A stretch of 64,000 nt of DNA from Clostridium sp. D53t1_180928_C8 (lineage in GTDB: Bacteria > Bacillota > Clostridia > Clostridiales > Clostridiaceae). Below the pieces are notes generated by a model that ran no database searches, was not told the origin of the DNA, and saw only the letters and a program-made list of their open reading frames with translations. This document shows, piece after piece, positions 1 to 9,847 of this stretch (position 1 is its first letter; each line of letters opens with the position of its first letter). Position numbers and translations under genes: made by a program. The stretch lies in the NCBI RefSeq assembly GCF_015667795.1, contig NZ_JADPEL010000004.1:79451-143450 (forward strand), written 5' to 3'.

Positions 1-1193
1 CCACTAATTAATGTTCCTGCAACACCTGCTGTTCCTGTTTTTGGTAACTTACCTGTAGTTGTATTTCCACTATTTGAATTTCCAGTAGTTGTACTTCCAT
101 TATTATTGGAATTTGAACCTGAACTTGAATTTGAACCTGAACTTAAATTTGAATTTGAATCTGAGCTTGAGTCTGAGGATGCAACTAAAGAATTCTTAGC
201 ATTTTTTAAGTTCATCAAAGCTTTATTTACATCTTCTTCATTAGATTCTTTATTTGCTAATACTTTATTAGCATCATTTAAAGCCATTCTCACTCCATTT
301 GCACTTTTAACTGTATACTTACTCAAATCAATACTTTCAACTTCTTTAATTAAATCTTCAAGTAAAGACTTGTCTGGAGTTAATCTTAATCCTAAGTAAG
401 CTCTTAATAATTCACTATATGAAGAATCTACTTCCTCTTGTGTAGTACTTTCACTTGATAATATAGAATTTGCAGCTTTAAGTGCATTTTCAAATTGAGT
501 CCATGTTGATGGAATATATTTTGAAGAATCCGTCTCTTTTACTTTATCTACTAAACCTTGAAGTATTGTTTTATCTACCTTCTTTGCTTCTTCTAAATCT
601 TTAATAGCTTGTTGTAATTTATTTACTACTTCATTCACTTCATCTTGCATTGCATTTTCATCTACAAATACTTTATTTGCATCTTGAAGTACAGCTTCTA
701 ACTTTGTCCAACTTTCTTCAGTATAATCATCTTTATTTAATGCATTAACAGAATTAATTAAGTTTTCTAATTCTGATTTATCTCCTTGTTTAAATTCAAG
801 CATATGAACTGCTTCCACTAATTTATTAAATATAGTATCTACTTCAGATTGTGTTGCTAATTCATTATTATACATAGCTATAGCTTCCTCTAAGGCTTTG
901 TTAAACTCCTCAACTACAGCTGGTACAACTCCTTCAAGTGCTCCACCCTCTTTAAGTTCATTTGCATAATCTATACTTATTTTTAAAGCTACTTTATTTA
1001 CGTTTTCTGGCTTTTCAACCTTTTCCTCTAATCTATCAATTGCAGTTTCTACTGCCATCTTAGCTACATCTACTTGTTCTTGTGTTGCCACTTCATTAGC
1101 AAAAGTTTCTTCTGCTAATGTTACAGCTTCTTTTAATGAATTTATTGATGCCTCAGTATACTTATCTGATTCATTTTCGATTATATTCTTAGC
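1..1193. repeat. Left copy of 1.19 kb near-identical direct repeat
   Basis: This matches 4549-5741 at a constant offset of 4548 bases. By eye I find only two substitutions (1120 G/A and 1152 C/T) before identity ends abruptly at 1193/5741. It encodes the FIVAR modules, Ser/Asn/Gly linker and LPKTG anchor of the fucosidase. One substitution changes Thr to Ile; the other is silent. The repeat may continue past the window edge. Confidence 0.95.
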
Positions 1194-4100
1194 CTCTTCA
1201 ATAACTCTTGATAATTCTGACTTATCTGTACCTACCTTAGTTATCTTTATACTATCTATATTTACTGTTGATGCATCATCATTAAAGAATTTTATTTTAT
1301 CTAATCCCTTATTCAAATCAACTCTAATTGTTTTTGTCCCGAAATTAGGATTTGTGTTTTCACACTCTATTTGTCCTAATATTGAACCATCATTATTTGT
1401 ATAATGTAAAATATCATTTGCTCCTGATAAATATCTTATTTCTATATCATAAGTTGCTGCTTCTTCAGAAGTTATCCACATATTTAACCATGCATTTCCT
1501 CTACTTGTATTACCTAACCATCCTACAACTTTACCATCACTAGCTCCATTTTTACTTTCTATTTCTCCACCAACACCATCTAACTGTAAGTTTTCTGCTT
1601 CTATATTTATTTCTTCATTTGATAATATAATAGGATTATTTTGTCCATGAGGTGCTTCTCCTAACTCTTTTGCCATAACCTCAAAAAAGTCTATATTAGG
1701 TGATGCTTGTGAATCAGCAGTAAATATTAATTCCCCTGCACCAGCTTTTGTTATTTCTATATCAAAGCTAGTTTCAATAAATGGAATTGGCTCTTGTGCT
1801 CCTGTTCCCTCAACTGATTTACTTCCAGCAGTAACGTTAGTTCCACTCCAATTCATCTTATTTAAGTTTCCTTCACTACGTCCTGATTGATATTTCATTT
1901 TAAATGTATATATCCCAGGAGCAGAAGCATTAAATGGAACCTTTATCTTATTTCCTTCTTCGAACCATCCAATCTTTTTACCATTACTAGCATTAGAATC
2001 CTCTGATATTCTAACATGCTTATTTCCTTCTATAGGATCAAGCGTGAATAATTCTGCTTCTAATAACTTCCCTTCACCTAAAGTAATTGGAAGAACAAAT
2101 GGATTTTCTTCAGTATAAGGTTGATCTATATCATTATCTATAATAGTTACTTCAGATTTTTTATTAAATCCTATTATAGAACCACTAGTTGGAGTATCTA
2201 TGTTACAGAAGAACTTTACATCACCAGCCTTTTCAGTATTATCTACTGTTGAAACAGAAACTGTTGCTACTTCTTGTCCATCTGCAAATTCTATTATTTC
2301 ATTTACATCATTATAATGTCTACCATGAACAGCACTATCTGGAGATGTAGAAAAATGTACTGTTGCTGGTCCTTTAGTTCCACCTACTCTCTTTATAGTT
2401 ATCTCTTTAGTATCACCTTCATTAACTGTATAATTATCTTCTTCTATTTCAAACATACCCGCACCATTATTATTTAAATAATAAGCACAATCTAAACCTA
2501 TTGCATTTCCTCTTGATGCAGAATTTCTTTCTCCCTTTACAACAAGTTTAACTGTATGCTCTCCATAAGATAAATCATCTGTTGAATATATTATTTGAGA
2601 TACTGCTCTTGTTGGGCTATAAGTATCAACTTCACTAACCTTTTCGTTATCTATCCAAACCTCCATTATTCCATGACTTGGATCATTAGTCCCTACAATC
2701 CAAGCTTTAGTTCCTGTAAATGTAAAACTTGCATTAGTACCTGTATTAGATGACCACATTCCTGTGTTTCCAATTCCAATCTCTTCTTGATTCCAGCTAT
2801 CTTTATTAATAAAATCAACATTATCTATAAATTCTGTCCCTGATGGTGCTACTGCTTCTACTTCAAAAGCATCATCAGCTTTATAAACTTCAACATTTTC
2901 TATTAATGGAACCGCCAAAGAATCTTCTATATTAATTCTAATCTTAGATGCAGATACTGGAGAGTTTCTAACTAACCTCTTAGCTCCTATAGTCTTCCCA
3001 TTACCAAAATTTCGCCAACTTCCATTTGTAAACACTTCAACTGAAAACGCTGATACTCTTTGTCCTAACTTTATATATTCTTCAATTGATACAACATCAA
3101 ATGTCTTTTCCTCTCCTAACTCAATTGTTAAACTTCCTGTAGTTTCTCCATCATTCATTGTCCAATAAGTATCATGATTGTCATCTAATACATTATTTGC
3201 ACTAAAGTCCGAACTATTTCCTCTAACTGAAGATGCTTCAGCAGTTGTTGTATCTGGAGTAGCTAAATTTTCATCAAAAGTATTATTAATTGCACTTGAA
3301 AACTCTTTAATTCTTGCAATATCTTCTGTTGTAAAATGTCCCGTTCTATCTGGTGCTACATTTAATAATAATGGTTGTCCTCTACCAACTGACTTAAAGT
3401 ATATTTCTGTTAATTGTTCCATAGTCTTTGGTCCATTTCCTTGGTGCCAAAACCATCCACTTGTTAAAGATACATCACACTCACCAACACTCCATATATC
3501 ACCCTGTGGATCCCCATTATTTAAATATTTATTATCATCACCTAAGCCTTGATCATATCTGTCTCGTATACGTTTCTTATTAACTTTCGACCAAGCAGGG
3601 TCTCCTGCTTTTCCTGATTCATTCCCAATCCATCTTACATCTGTTGCATAAGGACTAAATACTACTGCTCCTGGTTGTAATTCTTCTATTAAATCAAACC
3701 ATTTATCAAACTCATAATTTTGAGCTGCCGCTCCACTACCTTTTGCTCCATCCATCCATACTTCAACAAACTTACCATTGTTACCATACTTAGGGTTTCC
3801 TAGTACTTCTCTTAACTGACTCATATAAAATTCATTATAATCTCCATTAGTATCAGTTTCAGCATTTGTTCCTCCGCCATATCCATACGAAGGGGCATTT
3901 ACATCCCATGGTGAAAGATAAAGTCCCATATCCATATCATATTTTGTACAAGCTGCAGAAACTTCCGCTAAAACATCCCCTTCTCCACCTTTAGTTGCTT
4001 GCCAATCAGTACTCTTTTCTACATCATGCTCAGTTACTTCACTTTTCCATATTACAAAGCCATCATGATGCTTTCCTACCATAATAAGGCGCTTAAATCC

Positions 4101-4394
4101 GGCCTCTTTTAATGTTCTTACCCATTCATCAGCATCTAAATCTGTTGGATTAAAACTATTTGGATTTTCATTTCCATTTCCCCACTCACTATTTGTAAAT
4201 GTATTCATACCAAAGTGAATAAAAGCTGCTAACTCCTCCTCGTGATAATTAATTTGTGATTGATTTGGCAAAGCACCAAATGCTTCAGGTGGCATTACAG
4301 GATTCATAGTTTCAGCAATAACCTTTACAGGCATCATCTGACAAACTATACTACTAATAACAGCAGTTGCTACCAATTTTCTTACATTTTTCAT
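1..4394 (-). CDS. Cell-wall-anchored GH29 alpha-L-fucosidase, 3' end cut by window edge
   Basis: About 1464 residues are visible; the stop lies left of position 1, and by comparison with the neighbouring sialidase about 16 residues are missing. The start is the ATG at 4394 after a GGGGGA ribosome site. A signal peptide occupies about residues 1-28. A GH29 fucosidase catalytic domain follows (about 35-345; HFGMNTF, KHHDGF, and VWMDGA near residue 215 carrying the likely nucleophile Asp). Next come an F5/8 type C (CBM32) module (about 375-498), a beta-sandwich (510-640), a Calx-beta-like module (648-755), two CBM6/CBM35-like modules (765-1045), five FIVAR modules (1055-1400), a Ser/Asn/Gly linker and LPKTG. 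Family knowledge: it releases terminal fucose from mucin, milk or blood-group glycans outside the cell. Sequence style suggests GH29 subfamily B (alpha-1,3/1,4), which is inference. It lies directly downstream of the sialidase, suggesting joint decapping of host glycans. Confidence 0.9.
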   Translation of the reverse strand, partial: MKNVRKLVATAVISSIVCQMMPVKVIAETMNPVMPPEAFGALPNQSQINYHEEELAAFIHFGMNTFTNSEWGNGNENPNSFNPTDLDADEWVRTLKEAGFKRLIMVGKHHDGFVIWKSEVTEHDVEKSTDWQATKGGEGDVLAEVSAACTKYDMDMGLYLSPWDVNAPSYGYGGGTNAETDTNGDYNEFYMSQLREVLGNPKYGNNGKFVEVWMDGAKGSGAAAQNYEFDKWFDLIEELQPGAVVFSPYATDVRWIGNESGKAGDPAWSKVNKKRIRDRYDQGLGDDNKYLNNGDPQGDIWSVGECDVSLTSGWFWHQGNGPKTMEQLTEIYFKSVGRGQPLLLNVAPDRTGHFTTEDIARIKEFSSAINNTFDENLATPDTTTAEASSVRGNSSDFSANNVLDDNHDTYWTMNDGETTGSLTIELGEEKTFDVVSIEEYIKLGQRVSAFSVEVFTNGSWRNFGNGKTIGAKRLVRNSPVSASKIRINIEDSLAVPLIENVEVYKADDAFEVEAVAPSGTEFIDNVDFINKDSWNQEEIGIGNTGMWSSNTGTNASFTFTGTKAWIVGTNDPSHGIMEVWIDNEKVSEVDTYSPTRAVSQIIYSTDDLSYGEHTVKLVVKGERNSASRGNAIGLDCAYYLNNNGAGMFEIEEDNYTVNEGDTKEITIKRVGGTKGPATVHFSTSPDSAVHGRHYNDVNEIIEFADGQEVATVSVSTVDNTEKAGDVKFFCNIDTPTSGSIIGFNKKSEVTIIDNDIDQPYTEENPFVLPITLGEGKLLEAELFTLDPIEGNKHVRISEDSNASNGKKIGWFEEGNKIKVPFNASAPGIYTFKMKYQSGRSEGNLNKMNWSGTNVTAGSKSVEGTGAQEPIPFIETSFDIEITKAGAGELIFTADSQASPNIDFFEVMAKELGEAPHGQNNPIILSNEEINIEAENLQLDGVGGEIESKNGASDGKVVGWLGNTSRGNAWLNMWITSEEAATYDIEIRYLSGANDILHYTNNDGSILGQIECENTNPNFGTKTIRVDLNKGLDKIKFFNDDASTVNIDSIKITKVGTDKSELSRVIEEAKNIIENESDKYTEASINSLKEAVTLAEETFANEVATQEQVDVAKMAVETAIDRLEEKVEKPENVNKVALKISIDYANELKEGGALEGVVPAVVEEFNKALEEAIAMYNNELATQSEVDTIFNKLVEAVHMLEFKQGDKSELENLINSVNALNKDDYTEESWTKLEAVLQDANKVFVDENAMQDEVNEVVNKLQQAIKDLEEAKKVDKTILQGLVDKVKETDSSKYIPSTWTQFENALKAANSILSSESTTQEEVDSSYSELLRAYLGLRLTPDKSLLEDLIKEVESIDLSKYTVKSANGVRMALNDANKVLANKESNEEDVNKALMNLKNAKNSLVASSDSSSDSNSNLSSGSNSSSGSNSNNNGSTTTGNSNSGNTTTGKLPKTGTAGVAGTLIS

Positions 4395-4445
4395 AAATTT
4401 ATTCCCCCATTTTACTATAAATAAAAAACTTATTAATTTTTATAT

Positions 4446-4483
4446 AAAAAGCTGACTCTTATTTAAAAAGAAGTCAACTTTTT
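4446..4483 (-). terminator. Terminator of the sialidase gene
   Basis: A 12-bp hairpin (4446-4457 with 4472-4483). The single non-Watson-Crick position is a G.U pair in minus-strand RNA but a C-A mismatch in plus-strand RNA, which supports minus-strand transcription. It sits between the sialidase stop and the fucosidase start. Confidence 0.7.
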
Positions 4484-4499
4484 ATTTAATTTTAAATAT

Positions 4500-7400
4500 C
4501 TATTTCTTTTTTCTACTTAATCCTAATCCTCCAATTAAAGCAACAACCCCACTAATTAATGTTCCTGCAACACCTGCTGTTCCTGTTTTTGGTAACTTAC
4601 CTGTAGTTGTATTTCCACTATTTGAATTTCCAGTAGTTGTACTTCCATTATTATTGGAATTTGAACCTGAACTTGAATTTGAACCTGAACTTAAATTTGA
4701 ATTTGAATCTGAGCTTGAGTCTGAGGATGCAACTAAAGAATTCTTAGCATTTTTTAAGTTCATCAAAGCTTTATTTACATCTTCTTCATTAGATTCTTTA
4801 TTTGCTAATACTTTATTAGCATCATTTAAAGCCATTCTCACTCCATTTGCACTTTTAACTGTATACTTACTCAAATCAATACTTTCAACTTCTTTAATTA
4901 AATCTTCAAGTAAAGACTTGTCTGGAGTTAATCTTAATCCTAAGTAAGCTCTTAATAATTCACTATATGAAGAATCTACTTCCTCTTGTGTAGTACTTTC
5001 ACTTGATAATATAGAATTTGCAGCTTTAAGTGCATTTTCAAATTGAGTCCATGTTGATGGAATATATTTTGAAGAATCCGTCTCTTTTACTTTATCTACT
5101 AAACCTTGAAGTATTGTTTTATCTACCTTCTTTGCTTCTTCTAAATCTTTAATAGCTTGTTGTAATTTATTTACTACTTCATTCACTTCATCTTGCATTG
5201 CATTTTCATCTACAAATACTTTATTTGCATCTTGAAGTACAGCTTCTAACTTTGTCCAACTTTCTTCAGTATAATCATCTTTATTTAATGCATTAACAGA
5301 ATTAATTAAGTTTTCTAATTCTGATTTATCTCCTTGTTTAAATTCAAGCATATGAACTGCTTCCACTAATTTATTAAATATAGTATCTACTTCAGATTGT
5401 GTTGCTAATTCATTATTATACATAGCTATAGCTTCCTCTAAGGCTTTGTTAAACTCCTCAACTACAGCTGGTACAACTCCTTCAAGTGCTCCACCCTCTT
5501 TAAGTTCATTTGCATAATCTATACTTATTTTTAAAGCTACTTTATTTACGTTTTCTGGCTTTTCAACCTTTTCCTCTAATCTATCAATTGCAGTTTCTAC
5601 TGCCATCTTAGCTACATCTACTTGTTCTTGTGTTGCCACTTCATTAGCAAAAGTTTCTTCTGCTAATATTACAGCTTCTTTTAATGAATTTATTGATGCT
5701 TCAGTATACTTATCTGATTCATTTTCGATTATATTCTTAGCATTTTCTATAATCTTTTCTAACTCAGATTTATTTACATCTTCTTTTATTGTAATACTCT
5801 TATCTAATTCCAAATTTTGAGATAATGTTATATTATTACCCGCTGTATTTAATATCGCTGTATTTTCATTAGCTTTAATACCTAGGTTATAAATTCCACC
5901 TTTAATTCCTGTTGGTACTATAGCTTCAACTATGAACTCCTTAGCATTTTCTCCATTAGTTAAAGTAGCTGGCAACTCAACTTCTCCAATTTTTAAAACT
6001 AAATTTTTATCTCCAACTAAGCTTATAGATTGATTAAATATAGCCTTAAATTTTATTGTATCACCTGCAGCATACTCTTCTTTTTCATCTAAAATCTCAA
6101 TAGAGCCTATTGCTGTTGCTAAATCAGATACTAAAATAGTTTCTGCTGTCTTACTTAAAAGAACTTTATCTTCTAAATTAGTTCCATAAATTTCAACATA
6201 ATCTACATCACCACTAAAATTATAAGTATTACTTCCTGATGGTCTTGGAGTCTTACCTATATAAGCTTTATTTATATTATCTATCGCATCTAGGAACCTA
6301 GCATTACTATCTTTTAAATCAATTATCATAGTTCCATTTACAAAAACCTTATACCCTTCTCCATTTGTAACTTTAAAAGCAATAGTATTTATACCATTAT
6401 TTAAAGTAACATTGGCAGCTGGTGTTGCTATATTACTTCCATTTCTAAGTTCAAATCCAACTCTATCTCCATTAGTATATAAGTGAAAATGTGAATTTGC
6501 CGAACTCTCATTTCCTATACCAATTATTGATTGAATTCCACTTTTATTTGTATTATCAAATCTAGCTATAATAGTTCCTTCAGTTAAACTCTTAAAACTA
6601 TCTAAATCTGATGATATATCTACTGCATTATTATTTGATATTCTAACATTAGAATACCTTTCTAGAGGTTTAATATTTTCATCTGGCCTTTCTTCTTCAT
6701 TTTTATTAATTATTATTTGACCACCTTTATCAGATAAATCTAAATCACTACTTAAAGTAGTATTTTTACCAACTGTATTTAATATTTCAGTATTATTGCT
6801 CGCTTCTAATATTAAACCAAATGTTCCTTCACTTAATGTTGTTGGCAATACACCTTCAAAAGTAAATTCTCTTGCATTGCTTTCTGTTATTGGACTTAAA
6901 GTTACTTTGCTTTCTCCTATTTTTAATGTTAAATTCTTATTACCAATTAAACTTACAGCTTGATTAAAAGATAACTTAACATTTATTTTGTCTCCAGGCA
7001 TATAACTATTCTTGCCATCTAACAATTCTATTGATTCTATTTCACCTGGATTAACAAGACCTTCTAATGATGATTCATAATCAAATTTAATATATTCTGG
7101 TGACATTTCCATATAAGACATTTCTTGATTATCTGTACCTTCATAAAATAATCCAATATCCCCATTTGGTAATTCTGTTAAGCATGAATATGCATAAGTT
7201 CCAGCCTTAACTAATTTATTGTATCTCCATTCAAACTCATATCTTGGTTCTCCATTAGAATGAGTTCCATTTTGATTTATAAGGCCAAATCTCACTGTTC
7301 CATTTGTTCTTCCTGATCCTTTAGGATTAGCAAATACAATGGCGTCTTGTCCATCTATCTGTTGACTATACTTCATAACACTTAATTGACAATATGGCTC

Positions 7401-9533
7401 TGGTAAGTTTCTATCTTCATAAACCTCTGAATCCCAAGTTGCTCCGCCATCAAAGCTTGTAGCAATTCTTACATATGATCCAGTGTTTCTCATAAACAAC
7501 TTTAATTGCCCATTAGGCATTTCAACTACTTGACATTCTGTTAATTCAAGTCCATCTGTCATAGTTTCTGAATTACCAAAAGAACCATTTCCTAAATCTC
7601 TACCATCATTAGGTGATTCACCCATATTCCACGTTTGTCCATGATCATCGCTATAAATAACCGCACTTGATTGCTTTCCTGCTCCATTTGTATAGTATAC
7701 TGGGAATACTATTCTTCCTGCATACTTACCATTTTTAACTTGAATACCTGCACCTGGACCTGTTCCTAAAAATTTCATCCAATCAGCCTTAATATCTGAA
7801 TTTATATCTATTGGTTCACTCCATGTTTCACCATCATCATCACTATATATTAAACTTAAATAGCTTGTACCATAAACCTTTAATTCACAACTTGCAGTCA
7901 TAACATTTCCTGCTGCAACATTATCTTTAGTCAATTCCATACTGTGAACATTTACATTGTAATTTGTTATGTTTCCTTCACTATCATAGACATTTCCTGA
8001 TTCTCTTATTGTATAAAGATTTCCTGAAGCATCATATAAAGATCTGTATTTAACACCATCAATATCTGTATATCCACTTCCTGCTTGTGCTTGCCAGAAT
8101 CCATAATTTTCAGGGAATGTTGTAACTAATAAGAATATTCTTCCTGTTTCTTCATCTTGTGTTAATGATGTATCAATAACTGATGCTCTACTAGGATAAT
8201 CTATTACCTTTTGAGCATCTTCCCACTCTCCTCCTACTGTTTTTCTCCTTACACCAGAATCTATATCATTCCATGGAGCATCTGCACCTCCTTGATTTCT
8301 AACATCAATAGATGCTATAACAGTTCCATCCTTGGTTGTAAATAATGCTGGTATTCTAAAATTTTGTGATCCTAAATCACCTGGCTTAAATAAATCTATT
8401 GGCTCTGTCTTCATACCCTCTGGTAATATTTCTTCTTCTGACGGTAATACTGTTTGCCCTGTTATATCTGTTAAATACTTATCTGGAAGAGCTTCTCCAT
8501 AAATATCTACAAAATCAATATATCCACTAAAAGGATATTCATTACCTGATGATCTATCTGTTTTACCTATGAAGGCATTATTAGCGCCTACTACTCCTGC
8601 ACTTAATGTTGCATTAGTACTTTTAACTTCTCCAGCTAATTTGCCATTAATGAAAATTTTATAGCCATCTCCGCTTGTAACTTTTAAAGCTACAGTATTT
8701 ATACCTTTATTTAAAACTGCAGATGTCTTTCCCGTAGCTATATTTCCACTTTGATTTCTTACTTCAAATCCAACTGTATTATCAGCTACATAAAGATGAA
8801 AATGTCCATTAGCAACAGTATTATTTCCAATACTAACTAACGATTGAATATCACCCTTGCTAGTATCAAATCTAGAAATTATTGTACCACTCTCTAAATT
8901 TTTAAGACCTTCAATATCACTAGATATATCTATTCCATTATTATCACTTATTTTTTTATTTTGATAGCTAGCTACTTTTTCAACACCTTCCTTAATTCTA
9001 TATACATTAACTTCAGCTATTGAAGCAAAACCTGCTCCTGCCTCTAAAGCTGTTATCTTAATTTTTTCTGCCTTAATTGGCTCATTAAAACTAACAGATT
9101 TAGCTAAATTATCTAGCTTCCAATTTCCACTTGATACTAAAGTCTCGGTATCACCATTGATAGCATAAATCTCATATTTAGTTATTATTCCATTTGTTTG
9201 AGATGTTCTTGGTGAAACCTTTATAGTCGTTACATTATTACTGCCTCCTAAGTCTATTGTTAAACTTTGTGGAAGCCTTGAATTATCAGTTATTGACCAT
9301 GGAGTATGCCACATTGTATTAAGATTACCGTCTATAGCCTTACTACCATCTTCCCCTGACTGTGCTGATGTAGCTACTGCTGTCATTTGACTTTGAGGAA
9401 TTTCCTCTTCCATTATTAAATTTCTACCTTCGTTTAGCTCATATGCTAATACGTTTACATAAGACATAGAATTAACTGTATTGAAAACTACAGCTGAAGC
9501 TATAAGTAATACAGCAATTTTCTTTCTTTTCAT
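4500..9533 (-). CDS. Cell-wall-anchored multidomain sialidase, GH33 (NanJ-like)
   Basis: 1677 residues; the start is set by GGGAGGT just upstream. A signal peptide (about 1-31) is followed by CBM32 (45-178), a CBM40-like sialic-acid-binding module (191-354) and the GH33 catalytic domain (about 385-818). The catalytic domain has the FRIP arginine motif near 394, the conserved GGAD...DID acid/base region, Asp boxes such as YSDDDGETW and YSDDHGQTW, and a late Tyr region (YAYSCLTELPNG). After it come a beta-sandwich (825-930), a second CBM40-like module (963-1123), a second copy of the beta-sandwich (1145-1240), five FIVAR modules (1255-1598), a Ser/Asn linker, LPKTG near 1645, a membrane helix and a RKKK tail. 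Family knowledge: it hydrolyses terminal sialic acid from glycoconjugates at the cell surface. The order up to the first beta-sandwich resembles C. perfringens NanJ. The second CBM40 and sortase anchor are the odd parts. Confidence 0.95.
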   Translation of the reverse strand: MKRKKIAVLLIASAVVFNTVNSMSYVNVLAYELNEGRNLIMEEEIPQSQMTAVATSAQSGEDGSKAIDGNLNTMWHTPWSITDNSRLPQSLTIDLGGSNNVTTIKVSPRTSQTNGIITKYEIYAINGDTETLVSSGNWKLDNLAKSVSFNEPIKAEKIKITALEAGAGFASIAEVNVYRIKEGVEKVASYQNKKISDNNGIDISSDIEGLKNLESGTIISRFDTSKGDIQSLVSIGNNTVANGHFHLYVADNTVGFEVRNQSGNIATGKTSAVLNKGINTVALKVTSGDGYKIFINGKLAGEVKSTNATLSAGVVGANNAFIGKTDRSSGNEYPFSGYIDFVDIYGEALPDKYLTDITGQTVLPSEEEILPEGMKTEPIDLFKPGDLGSQNFRIPALFTTKDGTVIASIDVRNQGGADAPWNDIDSGVRRKTVGGEWEDAQKVIDYPSRASVIDTSLTQDEETGRIFLLVTTFPENYGFWQAQAGSGYTDIDGVKYRSLYDASGNLYTIRESGNVYDSEGNITNYNVNVHSMELTKDNVAAGNVMTASCELKVYGTSYLSLIYSDDDGETWSEPIDINSDIKADWMKFLGTGPGAGIQVKNGKYAGRIVFPVYYTNGAGKQSSAVIYSDDHGQTWNMGESPNDGRDLGNGSFGNSETMTDGLELTECQVVEMPNGQLKLFMRNTGSYVRIATSFDGGATWDSEVYEDRNLPEPYCQLSVMKYSQQIDGQDAIVFANPKGSGRTNGTVRFGLINQNGTHSNGEPRYEFEWRYNKLVKAGTYAYSCLTELPNGDIGLFYEGTDNQEMSYMEMSPEYIKFDYESSLEGLVNPGEIESIELLDGKNSYMPGDKINVKLSFNQAVSLIGNKNLTLKIGESKVTLSPITESNAREFTFEGVLPTTLSEGTFGLILEASNNTEILNTVGKNTTLSSDLDLSDKGGQIIINKNEEERPDENIKPLERYSNVRISNNNAVDISSDLDSFKSLTEGTIIARFDNTNKSGIQSIIGIGNESSANSHFHLYTNGDRVGFELRNGSNIATPAANVTLNNGINTIAFKVTNGEGYKVFVNGTMIIDLKDSNARFLDAIDNINKAYIGKTPRPSGSNTYNFSGDVDYVEIYGTNLEDKVLLSKTAETILVSDLATAIGSIEILDEKEEYAAGDTIKFKAIFNQSISLVGDKNLVLKIGEVELPATLTNGENAKEFIVEAIVPTGIKGGIYNLGIKANENTAILNTAGNNITLSQNLELDKSITIKEDVNKSELEKIIENAKNIIENESDKYTEASINSLKEAVILAEETFANEVATQEQVDVAKMAVETAIDRLEEKVEKPENVNKVALKISIDYANELKEGGALEGVVPAVVEEFNKALEEAIAMYNNELATQSEVDTIFNKLVEAVHMLEFKQGDKSELENLINSVNALNKDDYTEESWTKLEAVLQDANKVFVDENAMQDEVNEVVNKLQQAIKDLEEAKKVDKTILQGLVDKVKETDSSKYIPSTWTQFENALKAANSILSSESTTQEEVDSSYSELLRAYLGLRLTPDKSLLEDLIKEVESIDLSKYTVKSANGVRMALNDANKVLANKESNEEDVNKALMNLKNAKNSLVASSDSSSDSNSNLSSGSNSSSGSNSNNNGSTTTGNSNSGNTTTGKLPKTGTAGVAGTLISGVVALIGGLGLSRKKK
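4549..5741. repeat. Right copy of 1.19 kb near-identical direct repeat
   Basis: Partner of 1-1193, encoding the C-terminal FIVAR array and anchor of the sialidase. Identity stops inside the first FIVAR module. Protein similarity continues for several residues beyond the nucleotide boundary, so the modules were homologous before the recent exchange or duplication. Confidence 0.95.
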
Positions 9534-9847
9534 AAATAGTACCTCCCTTTATACCATATTCTATACCCAATTTAATTATATTCTATTTTATTATATTTTT
9601 GTATATATTTTACACATTTTGAATTATATTGTTATTTTCTATAAGAATATTGTGAATTTAATACATTAACATTTATATAAATATAGACTCAAACATTTTA
9701 AATTCATTAAATAACAACAAACTCTCCCTCAAACTTCTTCCCTCAAAGTATATTTAACTTAATAAATAAGATGACTATTAAGTATTGAAAAGTATATAAT
9801 ATATTCTATATTTATTAAAAATAAAATTATATATTGGAGGTACTTAC
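9534..9847. other. Divergent intergenic region, sialidase / LD-carboxypeptidase
   Basis: A 314-bp AT-rich spacer holding the divergent promoters of the sialidase (minus) and the LD-carboxypeptidase (plus). A possible plus promoter is TTGAAA at about 9787 with a TATATT about 16 bases later. Several TATAAT-like boxes occur on the minus strand, but none has a convincing -35. I see no small gene or structured RNA. Confidence 0.4.

Noticed and set aside
106-399. Identical 97-residue open frames at 106-399 and 4654-4947 on the plus strand
   Set aside because: They are antisense shadows of the repeated FIVAR/linker coding region; the low-complexity MEFEPELEFEPEL start only mirrors the Ser/Asn/Gly linker codons, and no ribosome site precedes them.
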